A stretch of 64,000 bases of DNA from CAVSDF01 sp963726715 (GCA_963726715.1 CAVSDF010000006.1:62001-126000), one strand, 5' to 3'. Positions 51,468 through 60,533 are shown, numbered from the stretch's first letter. Notes: generated from the letters alone by a model not told the origin. Program-made: numbers and translations.

Positions 51468-51657
51468 CCGCCTCCCGGTCGGGTGCGCACGCGAAGGCAG
51501 ACGACGGACACCGCGCAGGCCGGGTGAGGATGCCTCACGCCCCGCGCCTCCCCGTCCTCCGCACCGGACCAGTGGCCGGTCGACGCCCGCGCGTAGCCCG
51601 GCGTCACCGCGCAGATCGGCGCCACGACGCCCCGAACGACCCACCGCCGACCACCGC

Positions 51658-52875
51658 CTACGGCATCTGCAACGCCAGCCCGTGCTCGACGGCGCGGCGC
51701 AGCGCGGCGGGCACACCGGCGGGGGCAGCATAGAGGCCCCAGCGGCGCCGCCTCGGCAGGGCGCGGCGCAGGTCGGCGAAGGCGGCGGCGAGGCGGACGG
51801 GGTCAGCGGCGGCGGAGGCGAGGGCGGCGCGGAGGCGGGCGTCGTCGGCGGCGATGGGGTGGAGGGCGCGGACGAGGGGCGCGAGGGCGGCAGCGACGCC
51901 GTCGGCGGCGGGGCCGGATGGGGGGAGCGCGCGCGCGTCGGCGGGCGTGAGGGCGAGGGCGGCGTCCCAGTCGAATGGTGGCGGCGCGGCGCCGGTGCGG
52001 GCGGCGTGCCACGCGCCGACGGCGTCGCGCAGCATCCGCGTGCCGCCGATCTTGCCGTCGACCGAGTGGCCGGCGATGTGGGCGGTGGCGAGGTCGCAGG
52101 CGGCGACGAGGGAGGCGTCGGGGGTGGGTTCGCCGGGGAAGACGTCGAGCGCGAGGGCGCCGATGTGGCCCGTGCGGCGCGCGTCTGCGGCGGCGGTGGC
52201 GTCGAGGACGTCGCCGCGGCTGGCGTTGAGGAGCCACGTGCCTGTTCGCAGACGCGCGATGCGAGCGGCCGATACGAGGCCACGCGTCGCGTCGGGGCCG
52301 GTCGGCGCGAGCGGGACGTGGAGCGTCACGATGTCCGCCGCGTCGAGCAGGGCGTCGAGGTCCATCCATCCGCCCGTGGCGCCCTCCGGCACCCCATCGC
52401 CCCGCCGGGCGCGCGGTGGGTCGCAGACGACGACCGTCAGGCCGAGCGCCGCGAGCCGCGGCACGAGCCGTCCGCCGACGTTGCCGACGCCGACGACCCC
52501 GACGGTCTTCCCGTCGATCCGCGCATCCCGCCGCACGGCCATCTCGACGAGCGCCGCAATCACCCACTCGACCACCGACTCCGCATTCGATCCGGGCGCC
52601 GAGGCGAAGGCAATGCCGCGCCGGGCGAGGGCGTCCGCATCGATGTGGTCGGTGCCGATGGTCGCCGTCCCCACGAACCGCAGTGCCGAGCCGTCGAGGA
52701 GGGCATCATCGACGCGGGTGACGCTGCGGACGAGGAGGATGTCGGCCTCGCGGACCGCGTCGGGCGTGATCGCGGCGGCGGGAAGCGCCTCGACCGTCCC
52801 CAGCGCACCGAAGGCCTCACGGGCAAGCGGAATGTTGGCGTCGGCGACGATGCGGAGCGCGACGGGAGCGTGCAT
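51658..52875 (-). CDS. pdxB: Erythronate-4-phosphate dehydrogenase
   Basis: Oxidises 4-phosphoerythronate in the DXP-dependent pyridoxal phosphate pathway. Intact 405 residues. LRIVADANIPLAREAFGALG and LLVRSVTRVDDALLDGSALRFVGTATIGTDHID are characteristic of PdxB. The NAD domain has GKTVGVVGVGNVGGRLVPRLAALG and VVCDPPRA; LLNASRGDV holds the catalytic Arg, DVFPGEP the Glu, and HIAGHSVDGKIGGT the His. A C-terminal dimerisation region follows (DARLRAALASAAADPVRLAAAFADLRRALPRRR). It diverges from the wall-hydrolase gene and has no pdx neighbours. A ribosome-binding AGGAG (GACAGGAAG on plus is not relevant) is not obvious upstream. Confidence 0.93.
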   Translation of the reverse strand: MHAPVALRIVADANIPLAREAFGALGTVEALPAAAITPDAVREADILLVRSVTRVDDALLDGSALRFVGTATIGTDHIDADALARRGIAFASAPGSNAESVVEWVIAALVEMAVRRDARIDGKTVGVVGVGNVGGRLVPRLAALGLTVVVCDPPRARRGDGVPEGATGGWMDLDALLDAADIVTLHVPLAPTGPDATRGLVSAARIARLRTGTWLLNASRGDVLDATAAADARRTGHIGALALDVFPGEPTPDASLVAACDLATAHIAGHSVDGKIGGTRMLRDAVGAWHAARTGAAPPPFDWDAALALTPADARALPPSGPAADGVAAALAPLVRALHPIAADDARLRAALASAAADPVRLAAAFADLRRALPRRRRWGLYAAPAGVPAALRRAVEHGLALQMP

Positions 52876-52966
52876 GGCAGGAGACAGGAAGGCCCAAGTC
52901 GTGCAAAACCAGTCACGAAGGCCATGAAGGATCGATGAAGTTACCGGAGGCGTCCCTTTCCCTCGA

Positions 52967-52990
52967 TCTGGAAAAGCGCTTCCAACCAGA
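52967..52990. promoter_or_regulatory. Nested palindrome TCTGGAAAAGCGCTTCC... (putative operator, copy 2)
   Basis: The first 15 bases are identical to the copy at 2921. The inner inverted repeat is GGAAAAGCGCTTCC; outer arms are TCTGG (52967-52971) and CCAGA (52986-52990). It lies in the divergent pdxB/hydrolase gap, 124 bp before the hydrolase ATG; no plus-strand gene ends just before it, so it is not a terminator. Confidence 0.55.
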
Positions 52991-53114
52991 AATCGGCGGA
53001 CAAGAGGTGCCCAGGTGCGACGAAGTCGAAACCCCTAAGTGCTTGGTTTGTAACAACTTACACGAAAGCAGCTACGGCCTCCCGCCGACGCCCTCCAACT
53101 CACTCCCCCTCCGT

Positions 53115-53759
53115 ATGACCCTCCGCCAGACGCGCCGCTTCTCGGGCCTCTTCGCCGCCGCCACGGCGCTCCTCGGCCTTGCTCTCGTCAGCATCACGGG
53201 CAACCCTGCCGCCCTCCTCACCTCCGCCTTCGTGCCCGCCACGACCGCCACCGAGGCCGCCGTCGTCCTTCCCGCGACGCTCGCCATCGACCGCCTCCCG
53301 GCCCCCAGCCCGGCGGTGATCGACAGCGAAACCCTCTGGCTCGCCCGCTGCATCTACTCGGAGACCAAGCGCCCGGACGAGCAGGAGCTCGTTGCCTGGG
53401 TCCTCCGCAACCGCGTCGAGACCGGCTACCGTGGCAACTCGACCTACGAGACGGTCGTCCTCGACCCCTACCAGTTCAGCGCTTTCATCCGCGGCACATC
53501 GACCTACACCCGCTACACGGCGCTCGACGCCAGCAGCGACAACGCCGGCTTTCAGAAGGCGCTCGCCATCGCCCACTTCGTCCGCAACGCCCCGGCGGCG
53601 ATGCGTCCCTTCGAGGGCACGACGCGTCACTTCTACTCGGAGCAGTCGATGGCCGGTGGCCGCGCCCCGGCCTGGGCCGTTGGCAAGGACGCCGTCGCCC
53701 CGACGCGTGAGTTCTCGCTCGAAGCCCGCCGCTTCCGCTTCTACGCCGGTCTCGTGTGA
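53115..53759 (+). CDS. Exported SleB/CwlJ-type cell-wall hydrolase
   Basis: Intact 214 residues. N-terminal helix RRFSGLFAAATALLGLALVSITG acts as signal or anchor. The Hydrolase_2 domain begins SETLWLARCIYSETKRPDEQELVAWVLRNRVETGYRGNSTYETVVLDPYQFSAF, where the Glu of YSETKRP corresponds to the catalytic Glu of SleB. It ends HFVRNAPAAMRPFEGTTRHFYSEQSM ... GGRAPAW. SleB-like proteins are lytic transglycosylases that cut muramic-lactam or ordinary peptidoglycan; outside spore formers they serve wall turnover. The AT-rich leader (TTTGTAACAACTTACACG at 53047-53064) and the operator copy at 52967 distinguish its control region. Confidence 0.85.
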   Translation: MTLRQTRRFSGLFAAATALLGLALVSITGNPAALLTSAFVPATTATEAAVVLPATLAIDRLPAPSPAVIDSETLWLARCIYSETKRPDEQELVAWVLRNRVETGYRGNSTYETVVLDPYQFSAFIRGTSTYTRYTALDASSDNAGFQKALAIAHFVRNAPAAMRPFEGTTRHFYSEQSMAGGRAPAWAVGKDAVAPTREFSLEARRFRFYAGLV

Positions 53760-53804
53760 TCCGGCTGCCCGCGAGGGCACGACATCCGCCCCCACGGGCG
53801 ACAG

Positions 53805-53850
53805 CCGCGAGGCCCGGTGGACACGCTCCGCCGGGCCTCGCGGTGCGTTT
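53805..53850 (+). terminator. Rho-independent-like terminator after the wall hydrolase
   Basis: CCGCGAGGCCCGG (53805-53817) pairs with CCGGGCCTCGCGG (53831-53843), 13 perfect pairs, followed by TGCGTTTGG. Confidence 0.7.
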
Positions 53851-53869
53851 GGCCCCCGCCTGCCCCTTC

Positions 53870-53962
53870 GCGCTGCACGCGCTCCGGCGCTGTCCTCCCC
53901 CGCGAGCGGCGGAGGTGCCCGAAGGGCGAAGGGGACCGCGAAGCGAAGGGCGGAGGGGGCAC
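53870..53962. repeat. Family A repeat (copy 4) with duplicated tail
   Basis: TCCTCCCCCGCGAGCGGCGGAGGTGCCC then GAAGGGCGAAGGGGACC, and the tail again as GCGAAGGGCGGAGGGGGC (53943-53960), as in copy 2. Confidence 0.75.
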
Positions 53963-54028
53963 GTCGGGCCGCCGCAGGTCGTGGCCCCCGCCGCCGTATC
54001 ATCGCCTGCGATCCCTCCGCCCCACCCG

Positions 54029-55139
54029 ATGCCCCGCTTCCCCGCGCGTTCGCGCACGCTCTCCGTCCTCTCGGCGCTCACCGTCTCGACGGTCCTCTGG
54101 GCCTGCCAGGCCTGCACGCCCGCCGCCGTTCCCGCCCATGGCCCGTCGAGTGGCGGCGCCGGCCGCGCCGGCGACCGGTGCGCCCACGCCGCTCTCGCTT
54201 CCGACCGCCGCCAAGCCCGGCGACGTATTCGCGCCCGACACCGACTTCCGCTACCGCACCAGCGGCGGCATCCGCGTCGCCTCGTTCAACACCGAGTTCC
54301 TGTTCGATGGCGAGGGCGACGAAGGGCAGGCCGACTTCCCGTGGAAGGGCGACACCGCCGCCGCGCGCGTCCACATCGACAACGTCGGCGCCGTCATCCG
54401 CCGCGTCGATGCGGACGTCATCATGCTCGTCGAGGTCGAAAACGAGGCCGTGCTCCAGATGCTCGTCGCCGGGCCGCTCGCGGGGATGGGCTACACGGCG
54501 CACTTCGTGCAGGGCAACGACCGCTTCACGGGCCAGGACATGGGCCTGCTCTCGCGGTTGCCCGTCGAGGCGACCGGGCGCACCGACGAGCGCGCACCGC
54601 TCCCCGGAAATCCGTCGGAGACCTACGGCGTGTCGAAGAACCTGTGGGCGCGGGTGAGCATCGGCGGCGTCGAGACGACGCTCATCGGCCTCCACTTCCT
54701 CGCCCAGCCCGACAACGCGACGCGCAAGCCGCAGCGCGAGGCGCAGGCCGAGGTCATCCGCCGCCTCGTGGCGAGCGAGCAGGCCGACGGGCGCGAGGTG
54801 ATCGTGATGGGCGACGTGAACGACTTCGACGACACGATCGCCGACCGCAAGGGCAACCAGCCGATCACCGAGGTCGCCGCCCTCCTCAAACGTGGCGCCG
54901 ACGGCGCGGACAACGACCTCCGGAACGTGATGGGCGAGGTGCCGGTCGCCGAGCGCTTCTCGAACCTCTACGACCGCAACCGCAACGAGACCATCGAGGA
55001 GGGAGAACTCGGCGCCATCGACCACGTGTTCGTCTCGCCGGGTCTCTTCCGCCGCATCCGCGAGGTGCGCTACGTGCACGCCCACGACCCGCGCACCGTC
55101 ACCGACCACTTCCCCATCTCCGTCACCTTCGCCCGATGA
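54029..55139 (+). CDS. Endonuclease/exonuclease/phosphatase-fold lipoprotein (frameshifted near 54142)
   Basis: Lipobox VLWAC (Cys26), then after one inserted base PMARRVAAPAAPATGAPTP and the EEP domain: IRVASFNTEFLFDGEGDEGQADFPWKG (catalytic Asn-x-Glu), VIMLVEVENEAVLQMLV, VIVMGDVNDFDDTI (D-x-N), LGAIDHVFVSPGL and TDHFPISVTF (DH pair). All metal and catalytic residues of the DNase I-like fold are present. It would be a periplasmic or outer-membrane-bound hydrolase of nucleic acid, phosphoinositide-like or other phosphodiester substrates; calcium or magnesium is expected. The span is 3n+1. The last base overlaps the next ATG (ATGA). Confidence 0.85.
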
Positions 55140-55579
55140 ACGTTCTCTTTGCGATCCTCGTCATCCTGCACATCGCCACGGCGGCGGCGTTCTTCGGCCT
55201 CGGCCTGCCGCTCGCGCGGCTCGGGCGCACCGCCGTCGCGGCCGGTGGCGAGGCGAGCGCCGTGCTCCTCGCGCAGGGCGCGCGGACGGTGCGGACGGCG
55301 GGCGCCCTCCTCGCCGCGACGTTCTTCCTCGCCCTCGGCGCGCTCTTCTCGGGCGGGGGCTTCGCCACGTACGGCGCGCCCTACCATACGAGCATCACCC
55401 TGCTCCTCGTCATGCTCGGCGTTCAGTTCGGCCTCGTCGCCCCGGCGTGGCGCGCGCTCTCGGGCACCAACGCGCAGGGCGCCCTCGGACGCCTCGCCGC
55501 GGGCGTCGGCGTGACGCACCTGCTGTGGCTCGTCATCCTCGTGCTGATGCTGTGGAGGTACGTCGCCGCGGCGATCTGA
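55136..55579 (+). CDS. Small four-helix membrane protein
   Basis: Intact 147 residues with four hydrophobic helices: FAILVILHIATAAAFFGLGLPL, AGALLAATFFLALGALFSG, ITLLLVMLGVQFGLVAPAW and THLLWLVILVLMLWRYVA. The opening ILVILHI-x-TA is reminiscent of small integral-membrane families with a His in helix 1 (CopD- or DUF2269-like), but I cannot assign one. ATG overlaps the stop of the nuclease/phosphatase gene, so they are cotranscribed. Confidence 0.65.
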   Translation: MNVLFAILVILHIATAAAFFGLGLPLARLGRTAVAAGGEASAVLLAQGARTVRTAGALLAATFFLALGALFSGGGFATYGAPYHTSITLLLVMLGVQFGLVAPAWRALSGTNAQGALGRLAAGVGVTHLLWLVILVLMLWRYVAAAI

Positions 55580-55600
55580 GCGCCTTTCAACGGCGGAGCG

Positions 55601-56314
55601 TCAGCGCCCGCTGACATCGGCGGCGACCATCAGGGTGGCTTCGCGGACGAACATCCGCGTCCGCGCCTCGACGCTGCGCACCCGCGTGTTGGCGATGGGC
55701 ACCGGATGGGCGTCGAGGCCTGCGCGGCGGGCGAGTTGGACGGCGCGGGCGGCGTGGAAGGGGTCGGTGACGACGAGCACGCGCGCCCCGCGCGGCACGA
55801 CGTGCGCGGCCATCCGGGCGTTCGAGGCCGTCGTGCGCGAGACGCTTTCGAGCCGCAGCGCCGACGGCGGCAGTCCGTGGCGGACGGTCAGGTAGCGCAC
55901 CGCCGCCTCGGCCTCGCTCACGCCGTCGCCCTCCGCCCGCGCCCCGGTCGTCACGATCAGGCGCACGCGTCCGGCCTTGTAGAGCGCGGCAGCAGCGTCG
56001 AGACGGGCGGCGAAGACCGGCGCCGGGCGCGTCCGCCACACCGCCGCACCGGGCACGAGCGCGACATCGGCAGCCGCAATGTCCTCGACCGACGACGGCG
56101 CCGACGCGGCGACGAGGATGCGCGTGGGGATGGAGACGGCGTAGGTGACGAGAAATCCGGCGGCAAACCCGGCCACCGCGCGCCGCGACGGCACCCACGC
56201 CCGGCGTCTCCGCACGCGACGGCGGATGCGGCGCCACCGCTCGCGCCGCGTCCGGCGTTTCGGCGCAGGGCGGCGCGGCGGATCGGCGTCAGCAGGGCCG
56301 GTGCCGTCGTTCAC
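55601..56314 (-). CDS. DUF218 (ElyC/YdcF/SanA-like) membrane protein
   Basis: Intact 237 residues from a GTG at 56314. A very basic N-terminal region (RRTRRERWRRIRRRVRRRR) precedes one membrane helix (AVAGFAAGFLVTYAVSIP). The periplasmic DUF218 domain follows: VALVPGAAVWRTRPAPVFAARLDAAAALYKAGRVRLIVTTGA, SEAEAAVRYLTVRHGLP, LESVSRTTASNARMAA, VLVVTDPFHAARAVQLARRAGLDA. SanA- and ElyC-type relatives affect the envelope barrier and peptidoglycan or lipid-carrier metabolism. The GTG overlaps the stop of the TIGR02588 gene. Confidence 0.85.
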   Translation of the reverse strand: MNDGTGPADADPPRRPAPKRRTRRERWRRIRRRVRRRRAWVPSRRAVAGFAAGFLVTYAVSIPTRILVAASAPSSVEDIAAADVALVPGAAVWRTRPAPVFAARLDAAAALYKAGRVRLIVTTGARAEGDGVSEAEAAVRYLTVRHGLPPSALRLESVSRTTASNARMAAHVVPRGARVLVVTDPFHAARAVQLARRAGLDAHPVPIANTRVRSVEARTRMFVREATLMVAADVSGR

Positions 56315-56685
56315 GGCTCGGTGAAGGCGACGACGCGCCCGCTGACCCGTCCGCGCGGCGGCGCTTCGAAGACGGCCATCCCGCGCCTCTCGCTGTGGCG
56401 CGGCACGTAGTCGAAGCGGATGCGCGCCCGCATGGCCGCGTCGCCACCGTCTTCCATCACCTCGACCTCGACCTCCGCTGCCGTCTCCGGCCCGTCGTTG
56501 CGCACCGTCACCGGCACCGCTACGCCGCCGCCCTCGCGCGGTGCGGCCGTGCCGACGACGACGACGAGCCGCGGCGGGCCGTCGCTCTCGGTCGCGTTCC
56601 ACCCGAGGACGGCGACGAGCGCCAGAACGAGGGCCGCGCTAACGGCGAAGACCGTCCATTCGAGGGCGTTTTTGCGAAGTGGCAT
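56311..56685 (-). CDS. TIGR02588-family membrane protein
   Basis: Intact 124 residues. An N-terminal helix (LEWTVFAVSAALVLALVAVLGW) and an exported Ig-like beta domain: GPPRLVVVVGTAAPREGGGVAVPVTVRNDGPETAAEVEVEVME ... RIRFDYVPRHSERRGMAVFEAPPRGRVSGRVVAF. This and the neighbouring TIGR02587 protein are consistently adjacent in the genomes I recall, which supports both names. Function unknown. It lies 13 bp after the TIGR02587 stop and overlaps the DUF218 gene start. Confidence 0.85.
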   Translation of the reverse strand: MPLRKNALEWTVFAVSAALVLALVAVLGWNATESDGPPRLVVVVGTAAPREGGGVAVPVTVRNDGPETAAEVEVEVMEDGGDAAMRARIRFDYVPRHSERRGMAVFEAPPRGRVSGRVVAFTEP

Positions 56686-56698
56686 CGGTCGGATGGGG

Positions 56699-57622
56699 TC
56701 AGGAGTCGGAGGAGGCATCGTCGTCGGCGTCATCTCCATCATCCCCATCATCGCCGCCGCTGTCGCCGCGAACGAGGACGCGGCCTGCGCTTGCGCCGAT
56801 GGCGGTCGGGAAGCCCAGAACGACGACGAGCGCGGCGGCGCTGACCACGTCCTGCCCGTCGAAGCGCCCGAAGAACCACAGGAGCGCCGCCGAGGCGACG
56901 AGCGCGGCGGCGTACGTCTGCACGCCGCGCCTGAGCAGGCGTCCTCCGAACCGTTCGCCGCCTCTCGTGTCGATCGAGAGCGTGGCGATGCCGAGCAGGA
57001 GCGACACGGCGGCGATGGCGAGCAGGCGCCCGGTCGGGGCCTCGGCGGCGATCTGCACGATCTCGTCGGTCGGGGCCACGTTGGCAGCGATGAGGACGGC
57101 GCCGCAGAGCGCGAGCGCGAGGTGCGCGGCGAGCGGCGAGCGCTGCCCGTCGTCGTCGTCCTCCATCCCCTGCTCGCTGTCGTCACCGCCGAACTGCGCC
57201 GTCCCGACCGACACCCCGACCGCGACGGCCATCGCCTCGATGGCCACCTTGCCGAGCATCTCCACCGCTGGCACGCCCGGCCCGATCTCGCCGACGAGCC
57301 AGAGCACGGCGGCGGAGAGGGCGACGGCGATGCCGAACTCCTCGACCGAGTCGACCGCGATCTCGCGCCACGTCGAACTGGCGCGTAGCCCGGCGTACCG
57401 GTTGTAGAGAAGGAGGAGCGCAAACGTGCCTGCGACGCCCACGAGCAGGCGTTCAGGGGCGAAGACGAAGCCTGCCCACCAGATTTCCATCGTGTAGAGC
57501 AGCGGCAGGCTCACGAGGAGGCCGCCGAGCACGCCGCGCCCGTACTCGCGCAGCGACTGCGCGATCGTCGGGGAAGACGCGGAGGAAGCGGGCACGGCAG
57601 GCGCAGATCGAGACGCCGTCAC
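56699..57622 (-). CDS. TIGR02587-family integral membrane protein
   Basis: Intact 307 residues from a GTG at 57622. About seven helices: REYGRGVLGGLLVSLPLLYTMEIWWAGFVFAPERLLVGVAGTFALLLLYNRYAGLR (the family-defining ends of helix 1 and helix 2), IAVALSAAVLWLVGEIG, a cytoplasmic loop with DDSEQGMEDDDDGQ, HLALALCGAVLIAANVAPTDEI, LLAIAAVSLLLGIATLSI and AAALVASAALLWFFGRFDG. The C-terminal tail is Asp/Gly-rich. Function unknown. It begins a tightly spaced three-gene set with the TIGR02588 and DUF218 proteins. Confidence 0.88.
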   Translation of the reverse strand: MTASRSAPAVPASSASSPTIAQSLREYGRGVLGGLLVSLPLLYTMEIWWAGFVFAPERLLVGVAGTFALLLLYNRYAGLRASSTWREIAVDSVEEFGIAVALSAAVLWLVGEIGPGVPAVEMLGKVAIEAMAVAVGVSVGTAQFGGDDSEQGMEDDDDGQRSPLAAHLALALCGAVLIAANVAPTDEIVQIAAEAPTGRLLAIAAVSLLLGIATLSIDTRGGERFGGRLLRRGVQTYAAALVASAALLWFFGRFDGQDVVSAAALVVVLGFPTAIGASAGRVLVRGDSGGDDGDDGDDADDDASSDS

Positions 57623-57709
57623 GATACGCCGTCACCGCCTGCGCCGCGCCGCCGGATTGTGCCATCGGCGCCACAGCGTTGGCGAGCGGCTGTGCCCTCG
57701 CGCGCGTCG

Positions 57710-59213
57710 TCACTCGCCCAGCGCATCGAGCAGGCGACCGTGGAGGCCGCCGAAGCTGCCGTTGCTCATCACGAGCACGACATCGCCGGGGCGAACGGCG
57801 TCGACGAGGGCGGGAAGAAGTGCGTCGGCGCTCTCGAAGACGTGCGCGGGTGTGCCGTGGGATTCGATGCCACGCGCGACGACCGACGCGTCCATCAGGT
57901 CGTCGGCGTCGTCGTTGTGGCGGACCGGCGGGGCCGAGAGGAAGGCGAGGGCGGCGCCGCCGAAGGCCTCGGCGTAGGGCGCCTCGAAGACCTTGCGGCG
58001 CGACGAGTTCGACCGCGGCTCGAAGACGGCGACGAGCCGCCGCTCGGGCCACCGTTCTGCAATGGCCTTGATCGTCTCGCGGACCGCCGTCGGGTGGTGC
58101 GCGAAGTCGTCGACGACGAGCACGCCGCCGGCCTCGCCGCGCACTTCCTGCCGCCGCTTCATCCCGCGAAACGTGCCCATCCCGTGCGCGATCTGCTCGG
58201 GCAGCAGGCCCTCGGCGAGGCAGACGGTGGCGACGGCGAGCGCGTTGTGGCGGTTGTGCGCGCCCGACATCGGCAGGAACACCTCGCACGCATCTTCGCC
58301 ATCGACGACGAGCGTGAAGCGCTGCCCGCCCTCGCCGCGCCGCACGTCGCGCGCCGTCACGTGGCAGCCTTCCGACGAGCCGTACGTGCGCACGCGGGCC
58401 GATGTGGCGAATCGGGCGAGGGCGGCGACGTTCGGGTCGTCGCCCCAGATGGCCAGCGTGCCGGGATGGCCGTGGGCGGAGGCGTGCGCGCCGACGGTGG
58501 CGGCGAAGGCTTCGAAGGCCTCGCGGTAGTCGTCCCAGCCGTCGTAGATGTCCGCGTGGTCGAACTCCATCGACGTGACGATGGCGCTCGTCGGGCCGGT
58601 AGTGGAGGAATTTGGGGCGCTTGTCGAAGTACGCCGCGTCGTACTCGTCGCCCTCGACGACGAAGTGCGGCCCGGTGCCGACGTGCGCGCTCGTGCCGCT
58701 GCCGCTCATGATGCCGCCGACGAGCACGCCGGGGTCGAGGCCCGCGTCGGTGAGGACGTGCGCGAGGAGGCCGGTCGTGGTCGTCTTGCCGTGCGTGCCC
58801 GCGACGACGAGGCTGCGGCGGTCGTGCAGAAATACGTGCGCGAGCGTCTCGGGGAACGACAGCTGCGCCATCCCGCGCTCGCGCGCCGCGGCGGCCTCGA
58901 CGTGCGTCGGCGTACAGGCGTTGCCGACGACGACGAGGTCGGGCCGTCCACCGGCGGGCGTGAGGTTGGCCGCGTCGAAGCCCTCGATGACGTCGATGCC
59001 GAGTTCGGCGAGGCGCGTCGACATCGGCGGGTAGGCCGCGTCGTCGGAGCCGCGGACGGCGCGTCCGGATTCGGCGAGGAGTGTGGCGAGCGAGCCCATT
59101 CCGGTGCCGCAGATGCCGATCAGGTGGACGGTCTGGATGGTTTCGGGCGGCGGCGGGGCCGGGCGGTCGAAGAGGCGGAGGTGGGCGTCGGGGAAGTCTT
59201 CGAGGCGGCGCAT
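57710..59213 (-). CDS. mpl: UDP-N-acetylmuramate:L-alanyl-gamma-D-glutamyl-meso-DAP ligase (frameshifted near 58602)
   Basis: Recycles the tripeptide released from peptidoglycan by joining it to UDP-MurNAc. The N-terminal domain has TVHLIGICGTGMGSLATLLAESG and VVVGNACTPTHVEA; the ATP site is VVAGTHGKTTTTGLLAHVL; then VVEGDEYDAAYFDKRPKFLHYRP. After one frame change near 58602: IVTSMEFDHADIYD, LPMSGAHNRHNALA and VVDDFAHHPTAV. The GDEYDTA-x-FDKR-PKF pattern separates Mpl from MurC. The span is 3n+1. The amidase and SleB-type hydrolase in this window could generate its substrate. Confidence 0.93.
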
Positions 59214-59293
59214 CGGGGCGGGAAAAGAGATCGGCAACGCCTCGCCGCGCGGCGCCGATCCCGTGGCCAACCTCCTCAGGCCAGCCGTCGCCC

Positions 59294-59340
59294 AGCCCCC
59301 TCCGTTCCTGCGGGACACCTCCCCCGCTCGCAGGGCAGGG
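59294..59340. repeat. Family A repeat (copy 5, reverse orientation)
   Basis: CCCCCTCCGTTCCTGCGGGACACCTCCCCCGCTCGCAGGG, the reverse complement of the usual tail-core order. Confidence 0.7.
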
Positions 59341-59370
59341 CCGTTACGTTCTGCATCCGCACTCCCGTTG

Positions 59371-59463
59371 TGTCATTGCGAGGCCCTGGAAGGGCCGTGG
59401 CAATCCGGGTCGAAGGCGCCCGTCGATCCAGATTGCCACGTCGCTTCGCTCCTCGCAATGACA
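59371..59463. mobile_element. MITE-like repeat TGTCATTGCGAGG ... CCTCGCAATGACA, family C
   Basis: 93 bp with perfect 13-bp terminal inverted repeats; inner arms CGTGGCAATC/GATTGCCACG also pair. I know this repeat type from many unrelated bacterial genomes. It encodes nothing. Confidence 0.85.
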
Positions 59464-59498
59464 GGCTGGAAAACCCGACGCAGAAGCCGGTGGGGGCG

Positions 59499-60287
59499 TC
59501 ACAACCGCCCGGCCATCGCGCGGGCGCGGAGCTCCCAGACCTTCCACGCGGCCTCGCGCATGATCGCCTTCGACATCTTCGACTGCCCCTCGGCGCGCTC
59601 GGTGAACACGATCGGCACCTCCACCAGGCGGAAATGCCGCGACCACGCCCGGTACTTCATCTCGACCTGAAACGAGTAGCCGTTCGAGCGCACGAGCGAC
59701 AGATCGAGCGTGTCGAGGACGCGGCGGTGCCACGCGACGAAGCCCGCCGTGACGTCGAAGACCGGCATCCGCGTGATCGCGCGCACGTAGAGGCTCGCGC
59801 CGTACGAGATCATCAGGCGCGAGAGCGGCCAGTTCATCACCCGCACGCCGCCGACGTAGCGGCTCCCGACGGCCACATCCGCCGTGCCGTTGGCGATCGG
59901 GGCGACGAGCCTCGGCAGGTCGTCGGGGTTGTGCGAGAGGTCGGCGTCCATCTCGCAGACGATGTCGTAGCCGAGCGCGAGCGCGCGCCGAAACCCGGCG
60001 ACGTAGGCCGTGCCGAGGCCGAGTTTGCCCGCCCGCCGGATCAGGTGGAGGCGCCCGGAATGCGCCGCCTGCTCCGCCTCGACGATCTCCGCCGTGCCAT
60101 CGGGCGAGCCATCGTCGACGATGAGGATGTCGATGCGCACCGGCAGTGCCCAGACGCGCGCGAGCACGGCCCGCACCGACGCGGCCTCGTTGTAGGTCGG
60201 GATGACGACGACCGCGCGCGGCGCCGACGCATCGAACGGCGCGACGGCGGAGGCGGGAACGGTGGGATCGGGCGCGAGATCGGGCAA
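59499..60287 (-). CDS. Dolichyl/polyprenyl-phosphate mannose synthase-like glycosyltransferase (GT2)
   Basis: Family 2 glycosyltransferase: RAVVVIPTYNEAASVRAVLARVWALP, DILIVDDGSPDGTAEIV, AGKLGLGTAYVAGFRRALALGYDIVCEMDADLSHNPDDLPRLVAPI (metal DAD), DVAVGSRYVGGVRVMNWPLSRLMISYGASLYVRAI and NGYSFQVEMKYRAW. These are the Dpm1-like features; the fused GtrA membrane domain of some homologues is absent. It would load mannose or a similar sugar onto a polyprenyl phosphate at the inner membrane. No ATG is available near the conserved start. I chose a TTG at 60287 because everything upstream is repeat sequence; a start anywhere in 60240-60290 is possible. Confidence 0.85.
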   Translation of the reverse strand: MPDLAPDPTVPASAVAPFDASAPRAVVVIPTYNEAASVRAVLARVWALPVRIDILIVDDGSPDGTAEIVEAEQAAHSGRLHLIRRAGKLGLGTAYVAGFRRALALGYDIVCEMDADLSHNPDDLPRLVAPIANGTADVAVGSRYVGGVRVMNWPLSRLMISYGASLYVRAITRMPVFDVTAGFVAWHRRVLDTLDLSLVRSNGYSFQVEMKYRAWSRHFRLVEVPIVFTERAEGQSKMSKAIMREAAWKVWELRARAMAGRL

Positions 60288-60525
60288 GGCGTCGGGTGGG
60301 GCAGCGCGGTGCAGGAAGCCGGAATGTAGGGGCGGCGGCGGCTCCGGCGGCGCTGCGCGGATCCACCGTTCCGACCTGTCCAGGTCCCCGACCTGAGAGG
60401 TCGGACCCCCGTCGTCGTCTGCCGGTCGTCCAAACCGGTCAGCTACGGGGGCCTGACCGGTTGCCGCGTGTCCGCTGTCCGTCGTCTTCCCCGGCCAGCG
60501 CGCGCGAACCCGTCCGGCGTGGGCG
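60288..60525. other. Repeat-filled divergent intergenic region
   Basis: GACCTGTCCAGGTC and GACCTGAGAGGTCGGAC (60376-60405) are inverted or direct relatives of family H. CCAAACCGGTCAG ... CTGACCGGTTGC (60430-60464) is another inverted pair, sharing ACCGGTTGC with the start of family A copy 1. Confidence 0.55.
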
Positions 60526-60533
60526 TAGTTTGG
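60526..60533 (+). promoter_or_regulatory. -7 box TAGTTTGG upstream of pdhA
   Basis: The closest match in the window to the Bacteroidota consensus TAnnTTTG; 59 bp before the ATG. Confidence 0.5.
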
